From Microbacterium maritypicum (GTDB lineage: Bacteria; Actinomycetota; Actinomycetes; Actinomycetales; Microbacteriaceae), in assembly GCF_041529975.1 (NCBI RefSeq), contig NZ_CP168030.1, positions 558,001 through 622,000 of the forward strand: 64,000 nucleotides of DNA. Direction: 5' to 3'. This document shows, piece after piece, positions 1 to 7,835 of the stretch. The notes under the pieces were generated by a model, which was given only the letters and a program-made list of their open reading frames with translations, was not told the origin of the DNA and searched no databases. The position numbers were made by a program, and so were the translations under genes. Each line of letters opens with the position of its first letter. Within the stretch, counting starts at the first letter, position 1.

Positions 1-450
1 GTCGGGCAGATGGCCGACGCGGCGGATGCTGCCGGTGTGGGGCGCATCGGTGCCAACAACGGCTACCGGTCGTACGGGCTGCAGGTCACGACCTACGACT
101 CCCACGTGCGATCCCAGGGTCAGGGGCAGGCGGATGCCGGCTCGGCGCGCCCCGGCCACAGCGAGCACCAGACCGGGCTCGCCCTCGACGTCGTCGCGTG
201 CGGCTCGAACTGCGGCGGTCTCGACGGTTTCGGCGGCACCGCGCAGAGCGACTGGGTCGCGGCCCACGCGTGGGAGTACGGGTTCATCGTGCGGTACGAG
301 CAGGTGGGCACGCCGGTGACCGGCTACGCGCCCGAGCCGTGGCACCTCCGCTACGTCGGGATCGACCTCGCCGCCGCGTACCACGACGGCGGATTCCACA
401 CGCTGGAGGAGTTCTTCGGACTCCCGGCCGCCCCCGATTACGCGCACTGA
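1..450 (+). CDS. D-alanyl-D-alanine carboxypeptidase-like protein, VanY/M15B family (3' end only)
   Basis: C-terminal part of a metallopeptidase of family M15B; its start lies outside the window. Such enzymes act outside the membrane and remove the terminal D-Ala of peptidoglycan stem peptides, using one zinc ion. The visible 149 residues hold the diagnostic parts: the NNGYRSYGLQ segment, the zinc-ligand stretch ARPGHSEHQTGLALDV with its His and Asp, and EPWHLRYVG, which carries the catalytic Glu and the last His ligand. Two Cys flank a short loop (VACGSNCGG), possibly a disulfide, in keeping with an exported enzyme. The signal peptide or anchor would be upstream. The family call is firm; the exact peptidase specificity (DD versus LD) cannot be told. 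Confidence 0.88.
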   Translation, partial: VGQMADAADAAGVGRIGANNGYRSYGLQVTTYDSHVRSQGQGQADAGSARPGHSEHQTGLALDVVACGSNCGGLDGFGGTAQSDWVAAHAWEYGFIVRYEQVGTPVTGYAPEPWHLRYVGIDLAAAYHDGGFHTLEEFFGLPAAPDYAH

Positions 451-481
451 CGACGGCGCTCGTCGGTGGTCCGTGATGCCG

Positions 482-700
482 TCAGCCGGCGGGACGCCTC
501 TCGGTGACCGGAGGAGTCTCGGCGGCGTGCTGCGTCTGGGCGGGATCCATGATCACGAGGAAGAACACGGCGATCGGGCCGAAGAACAGTGTCAGCAGGA
601 ACCAGATGAATGCGGAGCGATTGCGGGTTCGCGCATATCCGCCCGCGAGGAGGGCGAGCGTCGTCCACATCGCCGAGATGTACGGCCACACTTCTTGCAT
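482..700 (-). CDS. Small two-helix membrane protein, unknown function
   Basis: A 72-residue frame on the minus strand that converges on the carboxypeptidase gene. It shows two hydrophobic segments (about residues 10-22 and 31-51) joined by a short basic turn with GYARTRNRS, so both ends probably lie on the same side of the membrane; the C-terminus is polar and rich in Pro and Glu. Small proteins of this kind are common beside actinobacterial housekeeping genes and I do not recognise a family. The reading frame is supported mainly by its clean hydrophobic pattern and by the lack of any alternative gene in this gap. It would be transcribed divergently from the acyl-CoA dehydrogenase gene to its right. 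Confidence 0.55.
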   Translation of the reverse strand: MQEVWPYISAMWTTLALLAGGYARTRNRSAFIWFLLTLFFGPIAVFFLVIMDPAQTQHAAETPPVTERRPAG

Positions 701-895
701 ACGCGGAGCCTACCGGTCGCGTCTGGACGCGTGGCCGGGCGGAAAGCCGCGGAATGACCCGATCTGCGGCATCCGACAACCGCGGTACCCAGTGTCACGA
801 TGTTTGGGATGCATTCTCACAACGTCCTGTCCGCGGCAGTGCCCGACACGTAGAATCGCCGGAGCAACGATGCACGATACGTTCAGGAGGACGGC

Positions 896-2059
896 ATGGA
901 ACGCGACATCTACGACGAGGATCACGAGGCATTCCGGGACCTGGTCAAGGACTTCGTCAAGCGCCACGTGACAGGCGAGGCGATCGAGAAGTGGGACGCC
1001 GCGGGTGAGATCGACCGGGCGACCATGCTGGCTGCCGGCGAGGCAGGACTGATCGGGCTGTCGGTTCCCGAGGAGTTCGGCGGTGCCGGGATGCTGCAGG
1101 ATTACCGCTTCCGCACGGTCGTCATGGAGGAGGTCATCGCCGCGGGCGCCGGCTCGCTCGCAGGCGCCTTCGGCATCCAGGACGACCTGGCCGTGCCGTA
1201 CCTCGTGCACATGGGAACGCAGGAGCAGAAGGAGAAGTGGCTGCCCCGGATGGCCACGGGTGAAGTGCTCGGCGCACTCGCCATGACCGACCCGGGAGCG
1301 GGTTCGGACCTCCGCGGCATCAAGACCAACGCGAAGAAGGTCGACGGTGGCTACATCCTCAACGGCGCGAAGACCTTCATCTCCTCGGGCACGACAGCCG
1401 ACGTCGTCGTGACCTTCGTCAAGACCGGTGAGGGCAATCGTCCTGACGCCTTCAGCCTGCTGCTCGTAGAGAAGGGCATGGAGGGCTTCGACCAGGGCAA
1501 GAAGCTCAGCAAGATGGGTTTCCACGGCTGGGATACGGCCGAGCTCAGCTTCACCGACGTGTTCGTCCCCGACGAGAACCTCATCAGCGGCAAGGAGGGG
1601 CAGGGCTTCATCCAGCTGATGCTGAACCTGCCACTCGAGCGTCTTTCGATCGGCGTTGCCGCGGCCGCAGCTGCGCAGGCCGCTCTGGACTGGACCGTCG
1701 CCTACACGAAGGACCGGGAGGCGTTCGGCGAGCGCATCGCCGACTTCCAGAACACCCGCTTCCGGCTCGCCGACATGGCGGCGACCACCGATGCGATGTG
1801 GGCGTACATCGACCGCGCGCTGCTCGCCTACAAGAACAGCACGCTCACCGCCGAGGACGCGGCGAAGGTCAAGTTCTGGGCTACCGAGCGCGAGTGGGAG
1901 GTGCTCGACACGGGCGTGCAGCTGCACGGTGGCTACGGCTACATCATGGAGTACCCGATCGCCCGCGCCTTCACCGATGCTCGGGTGCACCGCATCTACG
2001 GTGGCACGAACGAGATCATGCGCGATCTCGTCGGTCGTCAGATCGCCGGCAAGCGCTGA
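896..2059 (+). CDS. Acyl-CoA dehydrogenase (long-chain/isovaleryl-like)
   Basis: 387 residues, the usual length for a soluble FAD-dependent acyl-CoA dehydrogenase, which introduces the alpha-beta double bond in fatty or branched acyl-CoA degradation. Signature stretches are ALAMTDPGAGSDLRG (flavin contact) and LHGGYGYIMEYPIARAF followed by IYGGTNEIM. Because that last motif has Gly where the medium-chain enzymes have the catalytic Glu, the base is more likely Glu248 in LPLERL, the position used by long-chain and isovaleryl-CoA dehydrogenases. The start is fixed by AGGAGG about 7 bases upstream of the ATG. The gene stands alone and ends at a strong terminator. The exact chain-length preference cannot be read. 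Confidence 0.93.
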   Translation: MERDIYDEDHEAFRDLVKDFVKRHVTGEAIEKWDAAGEIDRATMLAAGEAGLIGLSVPEEFGGAGMLQDYRFRTVVMEEVIAAGAGSLAGAFGIQDDLAVPYLVHMGTQEQKEKWLPRMATGEVLGALAMTDPGAGSDLRGIKTNAKKVDGGYILNGAKTFISSGTTADVVVTFVKTGEGNRPDAFSLLLVEKGMEGFDQGKKLSKMGFHGWDTAELSFTDVFVPDENLISGKEGQGFIQLMLNLPLERLSIGVAAAAAAQAALDWTVAYTKDREAFGERIADFQNTRFRLADMAATTDAMWAYIDRALLAYKNSTLTAEDAAKVKFWATEREWEVLDTGVQLHGGYGYIMEYPIARAFTDARVHRIYGGTNEIMRDLVGRQIAGKR

Positions 2060-2069
2060 CGCACGTCTC

Positions 2070-2107
2070 GAAGAGGCCCCGGATGCTCTGGCATCCGGGG
2101 CCTCTTC
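2070..2107 (+). terminator. Strong intrinsic terminator hairpin
   Basis: Perfect 17-bp stem (2070-2086 with 2091-2107) around a TCTG tetraloop, 10 bases after the acyl-CoA dehydrogenase stop. No T-run follows, as is common in high-GC actinobacteria. The stem itself contains GGATGC/GCATCC, the hexamer that is over-used throughout the window. Confidence 0.88.
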
Positions 2108-2158
2108 GCGTGCAGCCGGGGACGCTGCAGCGCTCGAATGCTCGAGGGAGGCGGGTGG

Positions 2159-2188
2159 TACCGACGGTGCTACCGAAGTAGTATTACT
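2159..2188. promoter_or_regulatory. Probable mazEF promoter/operator with leaderless start
   Basis: A TAGTAT hexamer at 2179-2184 fits the TANNNT -10 box and lies 6 bases before the ATG at 2191, the geometry of a leaderless transcript; no Shine-Dalgarno is present. Two TACCGA repeats (2159-2164, 2171-2176) and the AGTA/TACT arms at 2177-2188 overlap this promoter and could be the autoregulatory site of the ribbon-helix-helix antitoxin. The promoter call is visual only. Confidence 0.45.
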
Positions 2189-2190
2189 GC

Positions 2191-2412
2191 ATGTCCACCG
2201 CAAAGGTCAGCCTCAGTCTGAGTGAGAGCGATTTGGCGTTCCTCGACGCTCAGGCCCTCGAAGGCGGGTACCCCTCGCGCTCGGCCGTGGTGCACGCGGC
2301 GGTTCGCCTTCTTCGTGAGAGCCGTCTCGCCGACGCGTACGCCGAGGCCTACGCCGAGGGATACGACGACGAGTGGGATTCCGCGGCCGACGATGGCCTG
2401 GCCACCGCGTGA
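2191..2412 (+). CDS. Ribbon-helix-helix antitoxin (MazE/CopG type)
   Basis: 73 residues. The N-terminus (STAKVSLSLSESDLAFLDAQ, then SRSAVVHAAVRLL) has the short beta strand followed by two helices of a ribbon-helix-helix DNA-binding domain. The acidic tail rich in Ala, Tyr, Asp and Glu (residues 45-73) is the expected disordered toxin-neutralising part. Its stop overlaps the start of the toxin gene by four bases (GTGA), so the two are translationally coupled. By family behaviour the protein should bind the toxin, block its RNase site and repress the shared promoter. Paired gene order and size make this call good although antitoxin sequences are weakly conserved. Confidence 0.82.
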   Translation: MSTAKVSLSLSESDLAFLDAQALEGGYPSRSAVVHAAVRLLRESRLADAYAEAYAEGYDDEWDSAADDGLATA

Positions 2413-2780
2413 GCGACAGTGCGGTCTCCCTGCTTCGTCGTGGTCAGATCATCCTCGTCTCGTTCGACCCCACGGTCGGGTCCGAGGCGCGGAAGACGCG
2501 ACCGGCCGTGCTCGTGAGCAACAACACGGCGAACGCGGTCGCTGCGCGACGCCCGCAGGCCACGGTCACCGTCGTGCCGGTGACGTCGAACGTCACGCGG
2601 GTGCTGCCGTTCCAGGTGCTGCTTCCCGCCGCCGCCACCGGGCTGGATCGTGATTCGAAGGCGCAGGCGGAGCAGGTGCGGACCATCTCGACCGCGCGCA
2701 TCGTCCGTCCGCTCGGCTGGGTGCCGGCCGAGTTGATGGGGGAGATCGACGAGGCACTGCGCGTGCATCTGTCGCTCTGA
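2409..2780 (+). CDS. mazF: MazF-type endoribonuclease toxin
   Basis: 123 residues from a GTG start that overlaps the antitoxin stop. The PemK/MazF fold is clear: LRRGQIILVSFDPTVGSEARKTRP at the start (broken here only by wording; the key elements are RGQI, FDP, GSE and KTRPAV), then VVPVTSNV and a C-terminal helix LMGEIDEALRVHL. MazF enzymes cut single-stranded RNA at short motifs and stop translation when the antitoxin is degraded. The KTRPAVLVS segment and the Thr/Ser of VPVTS are the usual catalytic neighbourhood, so it looks active. An in-frame ATG further upstream (2373) would extend into the antitoxin gene and is not preferred. Confidence 0.9.
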   Translation: MSDSAVSLLRRGQIILVSFDPTVGSEARKTRPAVLVSNNTANAVAARRPQATVTVVPVTSNVTRVLPFQVLLPAAATGLDRDSKAQAEQVRTISTARIVRPLGWVPAELMGEIDEALRVHLSL

Positions 2781-2948
2781 AGCCCCGCGGGGGTTCCACT
2801 TGTACCGGCCGCCGCGGCGCTCCCCGCGTTGCTCCGGGGTCGGATCGACCTTCGAGGGCACTTGCTGTTCCGGGAAATGCCTGACCAGTCGAAATAAATC
2901 CGAGGTGAGAGCAGGCGTCGGAGAATTTCCTGACTTGTCTCTTCAGGG

Positions 2949-2987
2949 GATACAAGTATCGGTCCATGATCGATACATGTCCGGACA
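2949..2987. promoter_or_regulatory. Candidate GntR operator: two palindromes upstream of the regulator
   Basis: GATACAAGTATC (2949-2960; 5-bp arms around AA) and TGTCCGGACA (2978-2987; perfect) sit 60-95 bases before the GntR gene. A GATACATGTCC stretch at 2972-2982 joins the two and repeats the GATACA half-site. This is the only palindromic cluster in the 264-base gap after mazF and is a natural operator for the whole catabolic operon. Function is inferred. Confidence 0.45.
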
Positions 2988-3044
2988 GGAGAGTCCGGCT
3001 CGGGAACGCAGATGTTCCCGCACCCGCTCACCGAAGAGGCCGGA

Positions 3045-3860
3045 ATGTCCACTCTCAGCCTGCCGCTGCTCGACCGCACGTCGACGGCTCCGATCTGGTT
3101 CCAGATCATGCGCGCCATCGAAGCCGAGATCGCCCAGGGCACCTGGGGACCGGGTGATCGCCTGCCCAGCGAGAACGAGCTGCGGGAGCACTTCTCGGCC
3201 TCGCGCACCTCGATCCGCGACGCGCTGTCCCGGCTGGAGAGCGCCGGCATCATCTCCCGACAGCAGGGCAAGGGCGCCTTCGTGGAACGAGCCCAGGGTC
3301 CGTCGGCCTGGACGCTCCCCTCGGCCCCGAGCCTTCTCGGCGAGTACAGCGAGGACGGCCGCAGCGCCCTGAGCTCGGAGATCCTCCGTGCCGGCATCGA
3401 GCCGCTTCCCTCGTGGGCCGCCGCGGTCGTCGGACGCGACTCTCCCGACGGCACGGGCTTCGTGCTGGAGCGCGTGCGCGCCGTGGGCTCGCGCACCGCC
3501 GTGCACGTGATCAACTATCTGCCGTCGCGCTTCGCCGGGGTGCTGCCCGACCTCCGCGACCCCCGCGCGAGTCTCTACGCCGCGATCAGGAACGTCGCCG
3601 GCGTCCGCATCGCCCGCATGCACAGGACGATCGAGGCCGTCGCCGCCGATCGGGCGCTCGCGGGCCTGCTCGAGGTCGAGCCGGGGCATCCGATCGTCGT
3701 CGTCGAGGCCGTCGCCTACGACCAGAGCGGCCAGCCCATCGACTTCTCCCGCGCCTCCGTGCGCACCGATCGCCTCCGCGTCAGCGTCGACACCGGTTTC
3801 GATGCGGGAGGCATCTCGACCGAGACCGCCTCCGGTCGTTACCCCGCCGCTCTGCGCTGA
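3045..3860 (+). CDS. GntR-family transcriptional regulator with UTRA effector domain
   Basis: 271 residues if translation starts at the ATG at 3045; an ATG at 3012 would add 11 residues that do not belong to the family. Residues 12-80 form the GntR winged helix (PIWFQIMRAIEAEI, then RLPSENELREHFSASRTSIR and DALSRLESAGIISRQQGKGAFV). The C-terminal 170 residues resemble the UTRA ligand-binding domain of HutC/FarR-type regulators, with the typical ending PIDFSRASVRTDR. It is the first gene of a run that encodes a dehydrogenase, kinase, aldolase, cupin and ABC importer, so it most likely represses that operon and responds to a phosphorylated intermediate. The effector is unknown. Confidence 0.88.
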   Translation: MSTLSLPLLDRTSTAPIWFQIMRAIEAEIAQGTWGPGDRLPSENELREHFSASRTSIRDALSRLESAGIISRQQGKGAFVERAQGPSAWTLPSAPSLLGEYSEDGRSALSSEILRAGIEPLPSWAAAVVGRDSPDGTGFVLERVRAVGSRTAVHVINYLPSRFAGVLPDLRDPRASLYAAIRNVAGVRIARMHRTIEAVAADRALAGLLEVEPGHPIVVVEAVAYDQSGQPIDFSRASVRTDRLRVSVDTGFDAGGISTETASGRYPAALR

Positions 3861-3893
3861 CCCACCCACTCACGAACCCCGGGAGCCCTGCAC

Positions 3894-4913
3894 ATGACCG
3901 ACCACCGCATCCTCGTCATCGGCGACAGCTACATGACCGCCGAGATCTTCACCCGTGCCTTCGCGCAGCGGGGCCTCGCCGTCGACGCGACGACGATGAC
4001 GATCACGACGCCGACGTGGGACACCTCCTCCATCCGGGAGTACGAGGGGGACCCGGCGGAGGTCGCGAGCCTCGGCCGCGGCTACGACGTCATCGCCTTC
4101 CACGCGGCGCCCGTGACCGCCGACGTCCTGGCCGCGCTCCCCGACCTGCGCCTCGTCGGATGCGCACGCGGCGGCCCCGTCAACGTCGATCTCGACGCGG
4201 CGCGCGAGCGCGGGGTGCGAGTGACCACGACGCCGGGGAAGAACGCGGATGCCGTCGCCGACCTCACGATCGGCTTCCTGATCTCCCTCGTGCGCAACGT
4301 GCCGGCGTCGCTGCGTGACGTGGACGAGCGGGTCGCCGACGGCCGTCCGCTCGCCGAATCGACCTTCGAGGGGGCCCGCTGGTTCGGCCGCGAGGTGAAG
4401 GGACTGCGACTCGGTCTCATCGGCTACGGCAACGTCGCCCGCCTCGTCGCGGCTCGGGCGCGGGCGCTCGGCGCGACCATCACCGCGTACGACCCCTTCG
4501 TCGACCCGGCCTCGGTGACGGATGCCACGATCGTCTCCGACCTCGACGCGCTGCTCTCCGCGAGCGACGTCGTCAGCGTGCATGCGCGAGCCACCGACGA
4601 GAACCGCCACATGATCGGCGCCGCGCAGATCGCCCGCATGCCGGAGGGGTCGTTCCTCATCAACACCGCCCGGGAATCGCTCGTCGACGAGCACGCGCTC
4701 CTCGAAGCGCTGCGCAGCGGCCACCTCGCCGGAGTCGCCCTCGACGTGAACGAACCCGATGGACCGTGGCGGGAGCTCGTCGCGGAACCGAACCTCATCC
4801 TCACGCCCCATCTGGCCGGCGCGACGAACGAGACGCTCGTCCGCGGTGCGGACATGCTCGCCGCCGAGGTCGAGAGCTTCCTCACGGATGGGAGCCTGCG
4901 ATGGGAACGATGA
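3894..4913 (+). CDS. D-isomer-specific 2-hydroxyacid dehydrogenase
   Basis: 339 residues of the D-2-hydroxyacid/phosphoglycerate dehydrogenase family, NAD(P)-dependent. The Rossmann motif GLIGYGNVARLVAARA is at about residues 173-188. The catalytic triad residues are all in place: Arg in INTARESLVDE, Glu in DVNEPDGPW, and His in LTPHLAGATNE. It starts 34 bases after the GntR gene and overlaps the kinase gene by 13 bases, so it is part of the operon. A role in interconverting a 2-hydroxy acid and a 2-oxo acid derived from the imported sugar-like compound is plausible. The family assignment is firm and the substrate unknown; serA function is unlikely given the context. Confidence 0.88.
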   Translation: MTDHRILVIGDSYMTAEIFTRAFAQRGLAVDATTMTITTPTWDTSSIREYEGDPAEVASLGRGYDVIAFHAAPVTADVLAALPDLRLVGCARGGPVNVDLDAARERGVRVTTTPGKNADAVADLTIGFLISLVRNVPASLRDVDERVADGRPLAESTFEGARWFGREVKGLRLGLIGYGNVARLVAARARALGATITAYDPFVDPASVTDATIVSDLDALLSASDVVSVHARATDENRHMIGAAQIARMPEGSFLINTARESLVDEHALLEALRSGHLAGVALDVNEPDGPWRELVAEPNLILTPHLAGATNETLVRGADMLAAEVESFLTDGSLRWER

Positions 4914-6505
4914 CGGACGTCTTCCTCGCCATCGACGCCGGTACCGGATCGGCGCGAGCGCTCGCCTTCGACATCGAGGGCCGACTGGTCACCCGAGCAG
5001 CGCGCGAGTGGACGCACACCGCGGTACCGGGGCACCCCGGCGGCACGGTCTTCGACACCGAGAGCGGATGGAAGGCCATCGCCGCCGCCGTCTCGGACGT
5101 CGTGGCGCACCTCGGCGCGCGGCGCGTCGCGGCCGTGGCCGCGTCGAGCATGCGGGAGGGATTCGTCCTGTACGACGCTGAGGGCAGCGAGCTCTGGGCC
5201 TGCCCGAACACCGACGGTCGGGCACGCGCGGAGGCCGACGAACTGGTCGCCGAAGGTGTGGCCGACGAGGTGTACCGCACGGCGGGGGACTGGGTGTCGA
5301 TCACGGCCCCGGCCCGCCTGCGGTGGATCGCTCGCCACGAGCCCGACCTCTTCGCGCAGGCGCGCCACTTCGGGATGCTGAGCGACTGGGTCACGACGCG
5401 CCTGACGGGCGAGTTCGTCACCGAGCCGACCAGCGGTTCGAGTTCGGCACTGTTCGACCTGCGGTCGAGGAACTGGTCGGACGATCTCGCGGGACTCGTG
5501 GGCGTGGACCGCAGCATCCTGCCTCCCGTGATCGAATGCGGCGAGGTCGTGGGTGCTGTCACGCCCGCCGCGGCTGCCGCCACCGGACTCCCTGTGGGCA
5601 CACCCGTCGTGACCGGCGGTGCAGATACCCAGCTCGCGCTCCATGGCATCGCGGCCCGCGAAGGGGTGCCGACGATCGTCGCCGGCACGTTCTGGCAGAC
5701 CACGGCCGTCACATCGGAACCGCTGATCGACCCCGAGCGGCGACTGCGCACGCTCTGCCACGTCGATCCGGGTACCTGGATGGTCGAGGGGATCGGCTTC
5801 CTCTCGGGACTCGCGATGCGCTGGTTCCGCGATGCGATGTGCCCGGATGCCGCCGAGCTCGGACGCGCAGCCGGAACGTCCGCGTTCACCGTCATGGAGG
5901 AATGGGCCGCGGCGGTTCCGGCAGGCGCCAACGGAGTCGTAGCGACCATGGCGAATGTGATGCAGGCGGACGCCTGGCATCACGCGGCCCCCGCGTTCGT
6001 GGGCTTCGACATCAACGACGCGGCCCGCTCGTCACGGGGAGCATTCGTCCGCGCGATCGAGGAATCAGCCGCGATCGTGGCCGGCGCGCATCTCGACATC
6101 CTCGCTTCCCTCACCGGCGGCCGAGCGGTCGCCGAAGGATCGGTCACCTTCACCGGCGGCTCGAGCGCGGGCGCTCTTTGGCCGCGGGTGATCGCCGGAG
6201 TGACCGGACTCGACACCCGCGTGACCCCTGCGCCGGAAGCCACCTCGTACGGCGCCGCCCGCCTGGCCGCGCGCGGTGTGGGCGCCGCCCTGCCGCCGAT
6301 GGGCGATCCCGACCGCATCGAGCGTGTCGACCCCGGCGAACACGAGCAGTACCGCGCGGTGACCGAGCGCTGGCACCGCGTGTATCGCGACATGCTCTCG
6401 ATCTCGGGCCCCGACCTGCTCCCGCTCTTCACCCCACCGGGTGCCGCCCGCGGCGCCCACGACCTTTCCCCCACCCGACTCTCGCCCGTCGGCCACGCCG
6501 GCTGA
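4901..6505 (+). CDS. lsrK: FGGY carbohydrate kinase, LsrK-like (autoinducer-2 kinase type)
   Basis: 534 residues, close to the 530 of Escherichia coli LsrK. Both FGGY halves are seen: AIDAGTGSARALAFD at residues 8-22 (phosphate-binding loop with catalytic Asp region), SSMREGFVLYD, and the C-terminal ATP site TFTGGSSAGALWPRV. Several stretches follow LsrK closely, for example AGTFWQTTAVTSEPLIDPE and GLAMRWFRDAMC. LsrK phosphorylates open-chain AI-2 (DPD) on entry to the cell. An LsrF homologue lies immediately downstream, which supports a kinase for DPD or a similar dicarbonyl pentose. Start chosen at ATG 4901; ATG 4910 is an alternative. Substrate is inference. Confidence 0.78.
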   Translation: MGTMTDVFLAIDAGTGSARALAFDIEGRLVTRAAREWTHTAVPGHPGGTVFDTESGWKAIAAAVSDVVAHLGARRVAAVAASSMREGFVLYDAEGSELWACPNTDGRARAEADELVAEGVADEVYRTAGDWVSITAPARLRWIARHEPDLFAQARHFGMLSDWVTTRLTGEFVTEPTSGSSSALFDLRSRNWSDDLAGLVGVDRSILPPVIECGEVVGAVTPAAAAATGLPVGTPVVTGGADTQLALHGIAAREGVPTIVAGTFWQTTAVTSEPLIDPERRLRTLCHVDPGTWMVEGIGFLSGLAMRWFRDAMCPDAAELGRAAGTSAFTVMEEWAAAVPAGANGVVATMANVMQADAWHHAAPAFVGFDINDAARSSRGAFVRAIEESAAIVAGAHLDILASLTGGRAVAEGSVTFTGGSSAGALWPRVIAGVTGLDTRVTPAPEATSYGAARLAARGVGAALPPMGDPDRIERVDPGEHEQYRAVTERWHRVYRDMLSISGPDLLPLFTPPGAARGAHDLSPTRLSPVGHAG

Positions 6506-6526
6506 CGATCACCAGAAGGAGACACC

Positions 6527-7417
6527 ATGGCAGACCTCGAAGGCAACGCCGCAGCGAAGAAGTTCCACTCCGAGACACCGGCCGTGCGCTTCTCGCAGAA
6601 CATCCGCGGAGCCGCGAACCTCGACTGGGGCATGCAGAACCGCCTCTCCCGCATCCTCGACCCCGACACCGGCCGCACGGTCGTGCTGGCGTTCGACCAC
6701 GGATACTTCCAGGGACCGACGTCCGGCCTCGAGCGCATCGACCTGAACATCGCCCCGCTCGCCGAATACGCGGACGCCGTGATGTGCACACGTGGCGCGC
6801 TGCGCACCTCCGTGCCGCCGGCCACCCGCGCCGGTCTCGTGCTCCGCGCCTCGGGCGGACCGTCGATCCTCAAGGACCTCTCCGACGAATACACCGCGAT
6901 GGCGATGGCGGATGCCGTGCGCATCAACGCCGACGCCGTGGCCGTGCAGGTCTTCGTCGGCGGTGAGCACGAGAGCCGCAGCATCCGCAACCTCACGACG
7001 CTCGTCGACGAGGGCTACGCCGCCGGGATCCCCGTGCTCGGTGTGACGGCGGTCGGCAAGGAGCTCGTCCGTGACTCCCGCTACCTGGGCCTCGCCACCC
7101 GCATCATCGCGGAGCTCGGCGCCCAGCTCGTCAAGACCTATTACTGCGACGAGGGTTTCGAAGACGTGGTGGCGGGCTGCCCGGTGCCGGTGATCATGGC
7201 CGGGGGGAAGAAGCTCCCCGAGCTGGAAGCCCTCACGATGGCGTCGAACGCGGTCCGCGCGGGCGCTGCCGGCGTCGACATGGGGCGCAACATCTTCCAG
7301 AGCGCGGATCCTGCGGCGATGATGCGCGCAGTCCGCGCGGTCGTCCACGATGACGCCGCTCCCGCCGACGCGTACGAGCTGTTCCGCGAGGCCACCGAGA
7401 CGCGGGTGCTCGCATGA
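6527..7417 (+). CDS. lsrF: LsrF-like 3-hydroxy-5-phosphonooxypentane-2,4-dione thiolase
   Basis: 296 residues of the DeoC/FbaB-type class I aldolase fold. The match to E. coli LsrF is strong from memory: LDWGMQNRLSRI, LAFDHGYFQGPTSGLERID, MCTRGALR, VPPATRAG, AGGKKLPE and GVDMGRNIFQS all have near-identical counterparts. The Schiff-base lysine falls in VKTYY and is residue 203 from the ATG, the same number as in the E. coli enzyme. LsrF transfers an acetyl group from the isomerised phospho-AI-2 to CoA, giving dihydroxyacetone phosphate and acetyl-CoA. A good Shine-Dalgarno (AGAAGGAG) precedes the ATG. The gene lies between the kinase and a cupin that may stand in for LsrG. Confidence 0.88.
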   Translation: MADLEGNAAAKKFHSETPAVRFSQNIRGAANLDWGMQNRLSRILDPDTGRTVVLAFDHGYFQGPTSGLERIDLNIAPLAEYADAVMCTRGALRTSVPPATRAGLVLRASGGPSILKDLSDEYTAMAMADAVRINADAVAVQVFVGGEHESRSIRNLTTLVDEGYAAGIPVLGVTAVGKELVRDSRYLGLATRIIAELGAQLVKTYYCDEGFEDVVAGCPVPVIMAGGKKLPELEALTMASNAVRAGAAGVDMGRNIFQSADPAAMMRAVRAVVHDDAAPADAYELFREATETRVLA

Positions 7418-7788
7418 GTGCCGACGTGCTCCGCGCCGCCGATGCCGCGCTCCGGTTCGGCGACTGGGGGCCGGGCTACCTCGCCCAGAGCGACGACGCC
7501 GCGTTCGGCGTGGTCGTGCTGCGGCCGGGCGACGAGTTCGGCAATCACCTGCACGAGCACCACACGGAGTCCTTCGTGGTGCTGGAAGGGCGCGCCGAGA
7601 TCTGGCTCGATCGCGACACCTGCAGGGTCGTCTCCGTCGGTGATGTGCTCCGCGCCGAACCGCACGAGGAGCATTTCGTGCGCAACCCGTTCGACGAGAC
7701 GTTCCGAGCCGTCTTCGTGAAGACCCCCTGGGTCGATGGCGACAAGGTCGATCGCCCCTGGACGCCGGACCCCGAATCCGCATCCTGA
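7414..7788 (+). CDS. Small cupin-domain protein in the Lsr-like operon
   Basis: 124 residues forming one cupin barrel. Motif 1 is GDEFGNHLHEHHTESFVVLEG, seen here as the G-x5-HxH-x3-E pattern (HLHEHHTE), and motif 2 is GDVLRAEPHEEHFVRN with its last His, so a full metal site is present. It overlaps the aldolase stop by four bases (ATGA). In E. coli the isomerase step between LsrK and LsrF is done by LsrG, an unrelated ABM-fold protein that is not seen here. A cupin could do this isomerisation, as cupins do for other sugar phosphates; this is an inference from position alone. Confidence 0.8.
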   Translation: MSADVLRAADAALRFGDWGPGYLAQSDDAAFGVVVLRPGDEFGNHLHEHHTESFVVLEGRAEIWLDRDTCRVVSVGDVLRAEPHEEHFVRNPFDETFRAVFVKTPWVDGDKVDRPWTPDPESAS

Positions 7789-7835
7789 CCGCTTCACCCC
7801 CTCACCCGAAGAAGAAACATCGAAAGGACAGCACC

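Noticed and set aside
2781..2810. CCCCGCGGGG after mazF as a terminator.
   Set aside because: A 10-bp self-complementary run leaves no loop when folded; too short to count as a hairpin.
3012..3044. Upstream ATG as start for the GntR gene.
   Set aside because: Adds residues outside the family domain and has no better ribosome site than the ATG at 3045.
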